DNA from: Calditrichota bacterium
Lineage (GTDB): Bacteria > Calditrichota > Calditrichia > Calditrichales > Calditrichaceae
DNA: 55,003 nucleotides
Direction of reading: 5' to 3'
Assembly: GCA_024278755.1 (NCBI GenBank)
Contig: JAJRSO010000072.1
Location: 1-55,003 of the forward strand
Shown here: in pieces, positions 15,256 to 22,875 of the stretch
How the letters are laid out: the number at the start of each line of letters is the position of its first letter
How positions within the stretch are numbered: the first letter of the stretch is position 1
Notes under the pieces: model-generated
Seen by the model: only the letters and a program-made list of their open reading frames with translations
Told to the model about the DNA's origin: nothing
Databases searched by the model: none
Program-made: the position numbers and the translations under genes

Positions 15256-16395
15256 TCAGGAGAGGGGGAATTTCATAATGAAACGGTTGCCAACTTTATT
15301 GTCCGCATCAACCTGTAAGCTACCGCCATGCGCTTCCACAGCCAACTTACTAAAGGTTAATGTCAATCCACGACCCAGGCGAAAACCTTCGTTTTTAATT
15401 TCGACCTGGCTAAATTTATCAAAAATACTTTCACTGTATTTTATGGGAATCTGAATACCAAAGTCGTGTAGTATCACTCCAACTTCGGTTTCCGTTATAA
15501 ACGTTTGTATTTCAATCTTCCCATCGGATCCAACGTTAGAAGCCGCAAATGTCAGCATATTATCAAACACCCGTTCCATAACGGAAGTATCCAGTTTGAT
15601 AAACGGCATTTTATCGGCCAGTATAAGTTCTATCTGCTTCTTTTCATTTTCCGGATAATCCATTATCCGTTCATGAGCTTTTTCAATCAATTCATTCAAA
15701 CCAATAAGCTCTTTACTCAGTTCTATGGAACCGCCTTCAATTTTAAAAACGTCAATTAAATTAAGCACCATGCGCAATAAGTTTTGTGTACTGCGATCAA
15801 TACGGCCCAGGTATTTCTGAACCATTGGCGAAATGGAATCTCCAAGACCCATTTCCATCATTTGTAAATTCCCCTGGATTACAAAAAGCGGGTTCTTCAT
15901 ATCATGAACAATCAGATGGTTCAGTTCTTCTTTAAACTGATCCATCTTTAATAACGCTTTATTTTTTTCTTCTAGCTCGAGGTTTTTTTCTTCCAGCTGG
16001 TCGTGGTAGCGTTTTATACGCAAAAGTGATTTAACCCGTGTCAGTAATTCCACATTTTCGAAAGGTTTCGAAATAAAATCATCGGCGCCCACTTCCAAGC
16101 TGCGGATCTTGTCCTTTAATTCTTTAAGAGCGGTAATCATAATGACCGGGATAAAACGGGTCTCGGCATTCTTCTTTATCCGTTCACAAACCTGAAACCC
16201 ATCCATTTTGGGAAGCATGATGTCCAGTAAAATAATATCCGGTTTTGTATTTTCGACCTGCGTTAAAGCCTCTACACCATCTGTGGCTGTATAAATTTGA
16301 TAATTCTGAGGCTTTAAAAAATAAGCAATTAAATCGATATTTTCTTTATTGTCATCTACAATGAGGATTTTAGGATTATTAACTTCCGAAACCAT
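15256..16395 (-). CDS. receiver-histidine kinase fusion protein
   Basis: This soluble 379-residue signalling protein begins with a receiver domain (ILIVDDNKENID; phospho-acceptor aspartate in IILLDIMLPKMDG) followed by a coiled coil and a kinase core with the H-box VHDMKNPLFVIQGN. The ATP-binding domain is altered: the G1 box reads HDFGIQIP instead of DxGxGIP and the G2 box reads GRGLTLTF where GLGL is normal. ATP binding may thus be weak, and the protein may act by dimerisation or as a phosphatase. The start at 16395 has AAAGGA ahead; an upstream in-frame extension lacks one. It lies 104 nt after the sigma gene and 72 nt before the FlgM-like gene, which suggests a shared regulatory role. Confidence 0.82.
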   Translation of the reverse strand: MVSEVNNPKILIVDDNKENIDLIAYFLKPQNYQIYTATDGVEALTQVENTKPDIILLDIMLPKMDGFQVCERIKKNAETRFIPVIMITALKELKDKIRSLEVGADDFISKPFENVELLTRVKSLLRIKRYHDQLEEKNLELEEKNKALLKMDQFKEELNHLIVHDMKNPLFVIQGNLQMMEMGLGDSISPMVQKYLGRIDRSTQNLLRMVLNLIDVFKIEGGSIELSKELIGLNELIEKAHERIMDYPENEKKQIELILADKMPFIKLDTSVMERVFDNMLTFAASNVGSDGKIEIQTFITETEVGVILHDFGIQIPIKYSESIFDKFSQVEIKNEGFRLGRGLTLTFSKLAVEAHGGSLQVDADNKVGNRFIMKFPLS

Positions 16396-16499
16396 CGTTA
16401 TCCTTTTCTTTGCGGGAAGAAATACGGCCTGTTCTTGAGTCCGATTCAATATACCTTTATACAAAATAAGAACGCAACAAAATTTTATTTTTGTATGAT

Positions 16500-17255
16500 T
16501 TAGGCATACGTCATTTTATTAATTTCACGTTTGAGCCGGGCCATTGTTTCAGAATGAATCTGAGAAATTCTGGACTCGGAAACATTGAGTATTTTGCCTA
16601 TTTCTTTAAAGGTAAGCTTTTCGTAATAGTACAGGGTGATGGCGAGCCTTGTTTTTTCCGGAAGCTTTTTAATAGATTTTAACAAAATGCGTTTCATTTC
16701 CTCTTCTTCGATTTTATCATCTGCCTGAACATAAGAACCGTCTTCCAAAACATCATACAAGTTTTGCTTACTTGTTTCATCAAGCGGACGGTCTAATGAA
16801 TAGAGATTTGCCGAATTATAATTTTTCTTCCAGTTATTCAAATTTTTCATTTCAATACCCAAACCCGCGGCCATTTCTTCATCGGTATAGTTTCCCGAAA
16901 ACTTTTGTTCCAACTGGATCGATTTATCGCGCATGGAATTCAGCTTAGCGCGCAGAGAACGGGGAATCCAGTCCAGTTTTCGCAATTCATCAATTATGGA
17001 GCCTTTAATACGCGGAATGGCATAGGTTTCAAATTTAATTCCATATTCCGGATCAAAACGTTCGATGGCTTCGGATAAACCAAGAATGCCAATCTGATAT
17101 AGATCGTTTTCTTCAAGAGCCTGTGGATAGTTTTTTATCATCTTTCGTACCACATATTTCACCAATCCGACATATTTCAGCATCAGGGCTTGTCGATGAC
17201 GAATACTATTGGTGTTTTTGTATTCAAACCAGATTGGGTCAACAGCTCTTTGCAT
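16500..17255 (-). CDS. FliA/WhiG-family RNA polymerase sigma factor
   Basis: The 251-residue protein is an alternative sigma factor of the sigma-28 group. Region 2 contains YVVRKMIKNYPQALEENDLY and the core-binding helix GILGLSEAIERFDPEYGIKF; then come FETYAIPRIKGSIIDELRK and WIPRSLRAKL, both typical of FliA, region 3, and region 4 (TFKEIGKILNVSESRISQIH) which reads the -35 element. The start has AGGA in front. The class usually drives flagellar, chemotaxis or developmental genes. No structural flagellar gene is in the window, but the FlgM-like gene and its promoter downstream fit this sigma. Whether it is the true flagellar sigma cannot be decided here. Confidence 0.92.
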   Translation of the reverse strand: MQRAVDPIWFEYKNTNSIRHRQALMLKYVGLVKYVVRKMIKNYPQALEENDLYQIGILGLSEAIERFDPEYGIKFETYAIPRIKGSIIDELRKLDWIPRSLRAKLNSMRDKSIQLEQKFSGNYTDEEMAAGLGIEMKNLNNWKKNYNSANLYSLDRPLDETSKQNLYDVLEDGSYVQADDKIEEEEMKRILLKSIKKLPEKTRLAITLYYYEKLTFKEIGKILNVSESRISQIHSETMARLKREINKMTYA

Positions 17256-17599
17256 GGCATCCTCACTTTAACTTTAATTGATGGAATTACTGCGGTTACG
17301 GCTCGCTTATTTGCATCTACTGTGCCAAAATCCGGTACCCCTCTTAAAAATCACATTTAATACCTTTAATATCAGTAGGTTACGCTTATTTCCCGACCAT
17401 TAAAAGGAGAAAAAATTTCCCTATAAAACATCCGGATTGATTTCTTTTTCAACTATTTTTTGTATAATTTTTCACCATAGATATGTTTTTACCAGTATGA
17501 CCGTCGGCACTATTTTATAACCCTTCTATTTTTATCTTGCAGAAATCAATTGTTTTTACTAATCTTAGATGAACTATATCTGACCCGGAAGGAGCTACT
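17256..17599. other. divergent intergenic region
   Basis: This region separates the sigma gene (minus) from the outer-membrane protein (plus). A perfect TATAAT lies at 17463-17468 on the plus strand, without a good -35 at 17 nt. A weaker pair, TTGCAG with TAATCT 17 nt on, is near 17538-17566. No small gene or structured RNA was recognised. Confidence 0.4.
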
Positions 17600-18901
17600 A
17601 TGAAAATGTTAAAAACGATTCTTATCAGCCTGTTTTTAGTGCAAATATTATTTGCCCAGGGGCTGGACCCATTTGGCGATGAAAATAACAGCCGTGTAAA
17701 CGGAGGTGTGGGGATGACCTGGATTAACGGCACTGCTTATACAACCCTCACTATTTCTCCGGAATTCGCTTTTGGAAAATTCGGTATGGGTTTAAACCTG
17801 GAACTTCTCTTTAATAATTCGGAAGGCTTTAAATTCCGGGACGATGGCTGGAAAACCGGCGCCGGCGCCCTGCGTATGATTCGCTATCTGCGCTGGGGAA
17901 TAAAACACGACCCGTTGTATATTCGCGTCGGTTCCCTGCAAACAGCGCTTATTGGCAATGGATTTATTATGGGGTATTATAGTAATGAAGTAAACTATGA
18001 TTATCGTAAAATCGGCCTGGTAGTGGATGTTGATTTTAACAGTTTTGGCATCGAAACCATGACCAGCAATCTGGGACGGTTGGAAATTATCGGCGGTCGT
18101 CTATACTACCGTCCTTTAAGCGGCTCAGGCCTCCCCGTATTTAAAAACCTGGAATTCGGCGCCAGCTATGTAACCGACGTAGACCCCGATGATTCGCGGG
18201 CAACAGACGACGCCGTTGCCGAGTGGGGTGTTGATGTGGGCCTGCCCATCATTAAAACCAGTTTTTTTAATACGACTGTTTATGGTGATTTTGCCCAGAT
18301 ACTCGACCACGGCCATGGAATGGCTGCCGGAATCAGAGCTGAGATACCAAGTTTCCTCGGTATCTTTAGTATTTATGCTAAACTCGAACGACGTTTTTTG
18401 GGAGATAATTTTATTGCCAATTATTATAACACCATGTATGAACTGGAACGGGGCCCCCTGGACGCATCTCATTACGGATTTGCTGACGGCGCTCTTGGTA
18501 CTCTTACGAAAGAGGGTTCATTAAAATATATTAAAGCGGCGCAAGGTGTGTTTGGTGAACTGGCCGGACAAATTCTCGGTAAAATTCGTCTCGCGGGAAA
18601 TTACCAACATTCCAACGGGATTAAGAACAGCGGCATTTTACACCTCGAAGCGCGAAGTGTGGATTTGATTCCCAATGTTCAGATGAAATACGCTTACGAT
18701 AAGGTAGGCATTGAAACATTCACCGACGCCCGTACGCTTGATTACCGTTCTCTGGCCATTGCCGAATTCGGATACCGTACATACCAGTTTATCTACCTGT
18801 CGCTTCAGTACCGCTGGAACTTTGTATGGGATGCAAAAAAACAAACGTATAAACCGCAAGAACGCTTTCAGCCCAGTATTTCATTTTCTATGAATTTTTA
18901 A
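17600..18901 (+). CDS. putative outer-membrane beta-barrel protein
   Basis: I do not recognise a named family. The 433-residue precursor has a signal peptide (KTILISLFLVQILFAQ, cleavage near residue 19-20). It is then rich in alternating aromatic/polar strands with tight turns, and ends in NF after a strand with FSMNF, as expected for an outer-membrane barrel. The start follows GAAGGAG. The sequence includes glycine-rich strand starts such as GGVGMTWINGTAYTTLTISP and a probable strand repeat throughout. It is a single gene, with a hairpin (18922-18958) after it. A transporter, channel or surface role cannot be separated from sequence alone. Confidence 0.75.
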   Translation: MKMLKTILISLFLVQILFAQGLDPFGDENNSRVNGGVGMTWINGTAYTTLTISPEFAFGKFGMGLNLELLFNNSEGFKFRDDGWKTGAGALRMIRYLRWGIKHDPLYIRVGSLQTALIGNGFIMGYYSNEVNYDYRKIGLVVDVDFNSFGIETMTSNLGRLEIIGGRLYYRPLSGSGLPVFKNLEFGASYVTDVDPDDSRATDDAVAEWGVDVGLPIIKTSFFNTTVYGDFAQILDHGHGMAAGIRAEIPSFLGIFSIYAKLERRFLGDNFIANYYNTMYELERGPLDASHYGFADGALGTLTKEGSLKYIKAAQGVFGELAGQILGKIRLAGNYQHSNGIKNSGILHLEARSVDLIPNVQMKYAYDKVGIETFTDARTLDYRSLAIAEFGYRTYQFIYLSLQYRWNFVWDAKKQTYKPQERFQPSISFSMNF

Positions 18902-18921
18902 TTTTTTCTTTTTAGCGCTCT

Positions 18922-18958
18922 TTAAAGCTTCCGGGTTTAACACGCCCGGAAGCTTTAA
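18922..18958. terminator. perfect 14-bp hairpin between two genes
   Basis: TTAAAGCTTCCGGG and CCCGGAAGCTTTAA form a perfect 14-bp stem with a 9-nt loop, 21 nt after the outer-membrane protein stop and 22 nt before the ComF-like ATG. There is no T-run on either strand, so it is either a terminator of unusual form or an RNA-stability or regulatory element. Confidence 0.5.
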
Positions 18959-18979
18959 TAAAAACCATTGGTCTGCAAT

Positions 18980-19729
18980 ATGGAACGGCAACCGTCTTTG
19001 TTATTTCTAAAACAACATCTTCTCGACCCGTTACTCTCCTTTGTTTTCCCTTCGCTCTGCGTCGTTTGCAGCACTCCTCTGAAAAACAATGACGCTTGTC
19101 TTTGCAAAACCTGTCTAAACGACTTAACTCTGTTGGACCCGGGTTACGTCTGCGCAATTAAAGAAGAAATTAAATCACCTTATTTTGATAAACTTTATAT
19201 CATATATGAGTTTGATACCGTTTTCCAAACATTGATCCATTTACTAAAATATCAGCATTTTACGGATATTTCCCGATTACTGGCAAAGGCGTTGCTAACC
19301 GAAATCACCGGAAAGTATGATTTTACCAGCGCGGTTCCCCTTAATTCTGTACGGCTTCGTGAACGGGGCTATAATCAGAGCGCGTTAATTGCCGGATATT
19401 TTGCACAGGAACGCGCTTTGCCGTTTAGTGCGGATTTGATAGAACGCATCAAAAACACCCCATCTCAGACAAAACTAAATCGCGAACAGCGCATCGAAAA
19501 TATGAAGGATGCTTTTATTTGCCGCCAAAATTTAAATGGCCGAAATATATTATTAATTGATGATGTGATTACAACAGGAAGTACGTTAAATGCCTGTGCG
19601 CAGGTTTTAAAAGCGGCAGGAGCAAAACGTGTCGATATCGGCGCCCTGGCAACACCTGTAGGTATTTTTCAAAAAAATATGGAACGTGCAGGAATAAAAA
19701 ATTTAGAGATTAGCAACAAAAGTTCGTAA
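18980..19729 (+). CDS. ComF/GntX-family phosphoribosyltransferase-like protein
   Basis: Members are used in DNA uptake (ComF) or related processes; the biochemical role is unclear. The 249-residue protein has an N-terminal zinc-ribbon-like cysteine set (C27, C30, then C40, C42 and C45) and a C-terminal phosphoribosyltransferase domain with the PRPP loop ILLIDDVITTGSTL. RERGYNQSALIA in the middle is a ComF hallmark. The ATG at 18980 has no clear ribosome site; an in-frame TTG lies four codons upstream. The last 27 nt overlap the convergent HPt gene. No other competence gene is adjacent. Confidence 0.88.
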   Translation: MERQPSLLFLKQHLLDPLLSFVFPSLCVVCSTPLKNNDACLCKTCLNDLTLLDPGYVCAIKEEIKSPYFDKLYIIYEFDTVFQTLIHLLKYQHFTDISRLLAKALLTEITGKYDFTSAVPLNSVRLRERGYNQSALIAGYFAQERALPFSADLIERIKNTPSQTKLNREQRIENMKDAFICRQNLNGRNILLIDDVITTGSTLNACAQVLKAAGAKRVDIGALATPVGIFQKNMERAGIKNLEISNKSS

Positions 19730-20038
19730 TTCATCCGTACCGGTGCGTATCTCGGAAATTAAAACTTCGGCGCCATCTACCGTTTCGCTTTCGGCTTGTT
19801 CCTCCAGCTTTTTAAACAGATGAAACAGACGCGTAATATCCAAATTTGCCGAAGCGCCTTTTAAACCATGCGCAATACGTTGTACATTTTTAAAATCCGA
19901 ATTTTCTACAGCTTCTATAAGCGTTTCCATATCCGAATCAATCTGCCCAAGCATCTCGCCTAACAGTTCGTGTAAAAAATCCGTATCGCCCCCCAAACGG
20001 TCTAATGCACTTTCATAGTTTATTAAATCATTTCCCAT
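19703..20038 (-). CDS. stand-alone histidine phosphotransfer (HPt) protein
   Basis: HPt proteins relay phosphate between the receiver of a hybrid kinase and a response regulator. The 111-residue protein is almost all helix and has the phospho-accepting H57 in RIAHGLKGASANL. GAGGGG precedes the ATG at 20038. It stands alone between the ComF-like gene, which it overlaps tail to tail, and the OsmC gene. The hybrid kinase at 30.8-33.4 kb ends in a receiver but has no HPt, so it is a possible partner; that link is inferred. Confidence 0.88.
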   Translation of the reverse strand: MGNDLINYESALDRLGGDTDFLHELLGEMLGQIDSDMETLIEAVENSDFKNVQRIAHGLKGASANLDITRLFHLFKKLEEQAESETVDGAEVLISEIRTGTDELRTFVANL

Positions 20039-20105
20039 GGGCCCCTCAAGATTAAATATAAAGATGTATGATTTTACTCGGCTGGAAATTAGAAATGTTT
20101 AGAAT

Positions 20106-20145
20106 AAAAAAGGCAGATACAAAAGAATGCACAGCTGTACCTGCC
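20106..20145 (-). terminator. terminator after the OsmC gene
   Basis: On the minus strand GGCAGGTAC pairs with GTATCTGCC (one G-T pair) across a 16-nt loop, followed by six T residues. It lies 23 nt beyond the OsmC stop and upstream of the HPt gene. Confidence 0.65.
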
Positions 20146-20167
20146 CGTAAACAAAGACAAATATATC

Positions 20168-20596
20168 TTATTCTGCAGGATTAATTTCAAGCGAATCCGT
20201 AATTTTAACCGAATCTTTTAACATTGCCGTAACACCGCAATATACATCGGCAGAAAGCTGCATTGCCTTTTTTACATTGGCTTCTTTGATACCCTCTCCC
20301 CATACTTTAAAAGTAAGATGAATAGACGAATAGACTTTGGGGTGGGTTTCCGTCATTTCGGCGTCTACATGCACTTCAAACCGCGTAAACGGTTCGCGCA
20401 TTTTAGTCATAATAGAAGCCACATCACTTCCGGTACAACCTGCTAATGAGAGCAGCAGTAACTCTTTGGGACGGATTGCAGCCTCGGAACCACCAAACTG
20501 TTCCGGACCGTCCATAGGCACCCAGTGGTTACTGTCGGTTAGCCCGTTAAATGTAACTCCTTTGATATTCACAACTTTCGCTTTATGTTTCGACAT
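20168..20596 (-). CDS. OsmC-family protein (thiol peroxidase-like)
   Basis: OsmC/Ohr proteins reduce organic hydroperoxides with a pair of cysteines. The 142-residue protein has both, C54 in LSLAGCTGSD and C120 in SADVYCGV. It has the FGGSEAAIRPKELLLLSLAG stretch before the first cysteine, typical of the general OsmC branch rather than Ohr. The ATG at 20596 has GGAGA ahead; an in-frame extension to 20692 has none. It is a short unit, with a terminator after it, downstream of the buk gene but separated by about 150 nt. Substrate is unknown. Confidence 0.88.
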   Translation of the reverse strand: MSKHKAKVVNIKGVTFNGLTDSNHWVPMDGPEQFGGSEAAIRPKELLLLSLAGCTGSDVASIMTKMREPFTRFEVHVDAEMTETHPKVYSSIHLTFKVWGEGIKEANVKKAMQLSADVYCGVTAMLKDSVKITDSLEINPAE

Positions 20597-20749
20597 GGTT
20601 CTCCTTTCCTGTAATTTCCAATAAAATAGAGTTAGATGACGTTTACATCCGAATGATACAGTATGAACAACCCGCCGTAAGCAGCGGAGCATTCAGATTG
20701 ATTTTTTATTTCGATCCAAAGACCGAAGAAAGAAATCTATTAATAGGAT

Positions 20750-21832
20750 TTAAAACCGGTATTCTTTTGCCTTTTCTTCTTTTTTAAGCACGCGCAACCC
20801 GCCAAGGGCCAGGGCGCGCATTTCCTGCTCACCGGGGAAAATAAGAACAGGCGCAATAAAATCAACCCGGGTCTTAATCCGGTTTATAAATCTTTCGCTA
20901 AAAGCAATTCCGCCGGTTAAGGCGATGGCATCGACCTTTCCGCTTAATACCGCGGCCATCGCGCCAATCTCTTTTGCCACCTGATAGGCCATTGCATTAA
21001 AAATAAGCGCCGCTTTTTCATCTCCTTTTTTAATTCGCTTTTCCACTTCACGCATATCATTTGTTCCGAGATAGGCAACCATACCACCCAATCCTTTGAT
21101 TAGTTTTTTCATTTCAGGCAACGTGTATTCTCCCGAAAAAGCAGCTTTAACCAAATCGCCGATGGGTACCGCTCCGGAACGCTCGGGACTGAACGGACCG
21201 TCACCGTCCAACCCGTTGTTCACATCAATCACCCGGCCGTTTTTATGCGCGCCAACGGTAATTCCGCCACCCAGATGCACGACAATCAAACTGGATTCAA
21301 AATATGTTTTACCCAGTTGTTTAGCGGCGTCACGGGCAACCGCTTTTTGATTTAAGGCATGGAAAATACTTTTCCGGGTGATGAGCGGCATTCCGGAAAT
21401 CCGGGCTTCGGGTTCCAGCTCGTCCACCACCACCGGATCCACGATAAAAGCGGCGCAATCCAATGCTTTGCTGAGCGTTGAGGCAATCAGTCCGCCACAG
21501 TTTGAAGGGTGATCGCCCAAAATCCCCTTTTTAAGATCGGCGGCCATCTGTTCATTTATTGTGTACGTTCCTCCTTCGATAGGGCGTAATAGTCCTCCGC
21601 GCCCCACCACGGCATCCAGTTTTTCCACGGCGATATTTTGTTCACGCAGCTCCCGGACGAGAATCCCCATTCGATAAATATCCTGATCCGAGGCTTTGTT
21701 AAAACGAGAGAGTTCTTCGATTTTATGGTTAATATTTTTCGAAAATATCTCTTTTTCATCCATAAATACAGAAATCTTTGTAGATGTGGAACCCGGGTTC
21801 ACCACTAAAATCATATATTCTTTATCAGGCAT
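20750..21832 (-). CDS. buk: butyrate kinase
   Basis: Buk converts butyryl (or branched-chain acyl) phosphate and ADP to acid and ATP. From the ATG at 21832 it has 360 residues, with VVNPGSTSTKI for phosphate binding near the start, VVHLGGGITVGAH, and ALTGGIAFSERFINRI, as in acetate and butyrate kinases (ASKHA fold). The frame is open to 22021, but that extension overlaps ptb in another frame; GGAG in front of 21832 supports the later start. It follows ptb after 4 nt, so acyl-CoA to acyl phosphate to ATP is encoded as one unit. Confidence 0.93.
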   Translation of the reverse strand: MPDKEYMILVVNPGSTSTKISVFMDEKEIFSKNINHKIEELSRFNKASDQDIYRMGILVRELREQNIAVEKLDAVVGRGGLLRPIEGGTYTINEQMAADLKKGILGDHPSNCGGLIASTLSKALDCAAFIVDPVVVDELEPEARISGMPLITRKSIFHALNQKAVARDAAKQLGKTYFESSLIVVHLGGGITVGAHKNGRVIDVNNGLDGDGPFSPERSGAVPIGDLVKAAFSGEYTLPEMKKLIKGLGGMVAYLGTNDMREVEKRIKKGDEKAALIFNAMAYQVAKEIGAMAAVLSGKVDAIALTGGIAFSERFINRIKTRVDFIAPVLIFPGEQEMRALALGGLRVLKKEEKAKEYRF

Positions 21833-21836
21833 AACA

Positions 21837-22769
21837 CTATCTCCGCTTTCCGCTAACCGCCAGAGCGGCCGCAATGGACAGAAACTTTGCGTTTTCCGAA
21901 TCGGCCCGTGAGGTAAGAACAACAGGAACCGATGCGCCCAGAATAACGCCGGCAACCAAAGCATTACCGAGAATAGTAAGTAATTTATAAAAAACATTGC
22001 CCGTTTCGATATTGGGAACAATGCACAAATCGGCGTCTCCGTTAAGAGATGATTTTAACCCCTTTATTTCATTGGCCTTGGGTGAAAGCGCATTGTCGAG
22101 GGCCAGCGGACCATCAATGAGTACATTTTTTATTTGTCCCCGTTCGGCCATTTTGGATATCAAAGCGGCGTCTGCCGTCGACGGCATCAGTTCCGGATTA
22201 ACTTTTTCCACAGCAGAAATCATAGCTGTTTTAGGCGTTTTATATCCCAGGGCATGGAGCGCTGAAATGGCATTTTGGGTAATAGCAATTTTATCATTCA
22301 GCTCCGGCGCAATGTTCATGGCCGCATCAGACATAAACAGAAGTTTATGATAATTGGCGCTTTCGAATATGGCCAGATGAGAAAGTACTTTTGCCGAACG
22401 CAACCCTTTTTCTTTATTCAAAATTCCTTTCAGAAAAGTCGCGGTACTGCACAAACCTTTCATAATAACCTGGGCATCGCCCGAGCGGACAATTTCAACC
22501 GCCCTCCGTACCGTTTCCGATTCATCCCCAACATCGATAATTTCGTAATTATTAAGAGAAATTTGCTGTGCATCTGCAATTTTTTGCAATTTTTCTTTAG
22601 AACCGATTAAAACTCCATCGGCAAGTCCCGCCGAATGGGCCGCATCGATAGCCATCAATACATCCGTATCCTGAGCCATTGCAACGGCAATGCGTTGTTT
22701 TTCCCGCTTACCAACCAGTCCCAACAATTGTTTAAAATCTTTTAAAGCCATATTTTTTCCCGCTGTCAT
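21837..22769 (-). CDS. ptb: phosphate butyryltransferase
   Basis: Ptb swaps CoA for phosphate on butyryl-CoA or related short acyl-CoA. The 310-residue protein belongs to the phosphotransacetylase/Ptb superfamily, shown by AQVIMKGLCSTATFLKGIL, LLFMSDAAMNIAPELNDK and CIVPNIETGNVFYKLLTI. Length and adjacency to buk favour Ptb over Pta. The start may be at 22769 or at the ATG at 22751; neither has a strong ribosome site. The chain length used in the cell (butyrate, isobutyrate or isovalerate) cannot be told. A terminator lies upstream, after the malic enzyme gene runs out (22833-22864). Confidence 0.92.
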   Translation of the reverse strand: MTAGKNMALKDFKQLLGLVGKREKQRIAVAMAQDTDVLMAIDAAHSAGLADGVLIGSKEKLQKIADAQQISLNNYEIIDVGDESETVRRAVEIVRSGDAQVIMKGLCSTATFLKGILNKEKGLRSAKVLSHLAIFESANYHKLLFMSDAAMNIAPELNDKIAITQNAISALHALGYKTPKTAMISAVEKVNPELMPSTADAALISKMAERGQIKNVLIDGPLALDNALSPKANEIKGLKSSLNGDADLCIVPNIETGNVFYKLLTILGNALVAGVILGASVPVVLTSRADSENAKFLSIAAALAVSGKRR

Positions 22770-22832
22770 TTTATGTTACTGTCAAGGCAGCTTAGTCTGC
22801 TTATTTCAATGCTATATAATTCCTTCATAAAG

Positions 22833-22864
22833 AAAAAAAAGCCCGGAAAGATATATTTCCGGGC
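22833..22864 (-). terminator. rho-independent terminator after the malic enzyme gene
   Basis: On the minus strand GCCCGGAAA and TTTCCGGGC form a perfect 9-bp stem with a 6-nt loop, followed by eight T residues. It starts 12 nt after the stop of the malic enzyme gene and blocks read-through towards ptb. Confidence 0.9.
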
Positions 22865-22875
22865 CTGTATTTTCC

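Noticed and set aside
21833-22021. N-terminal extension of butyrate kinase
   Set aside because: Lies inside ptb in another frame, and the family starts at the ATG at 21832.
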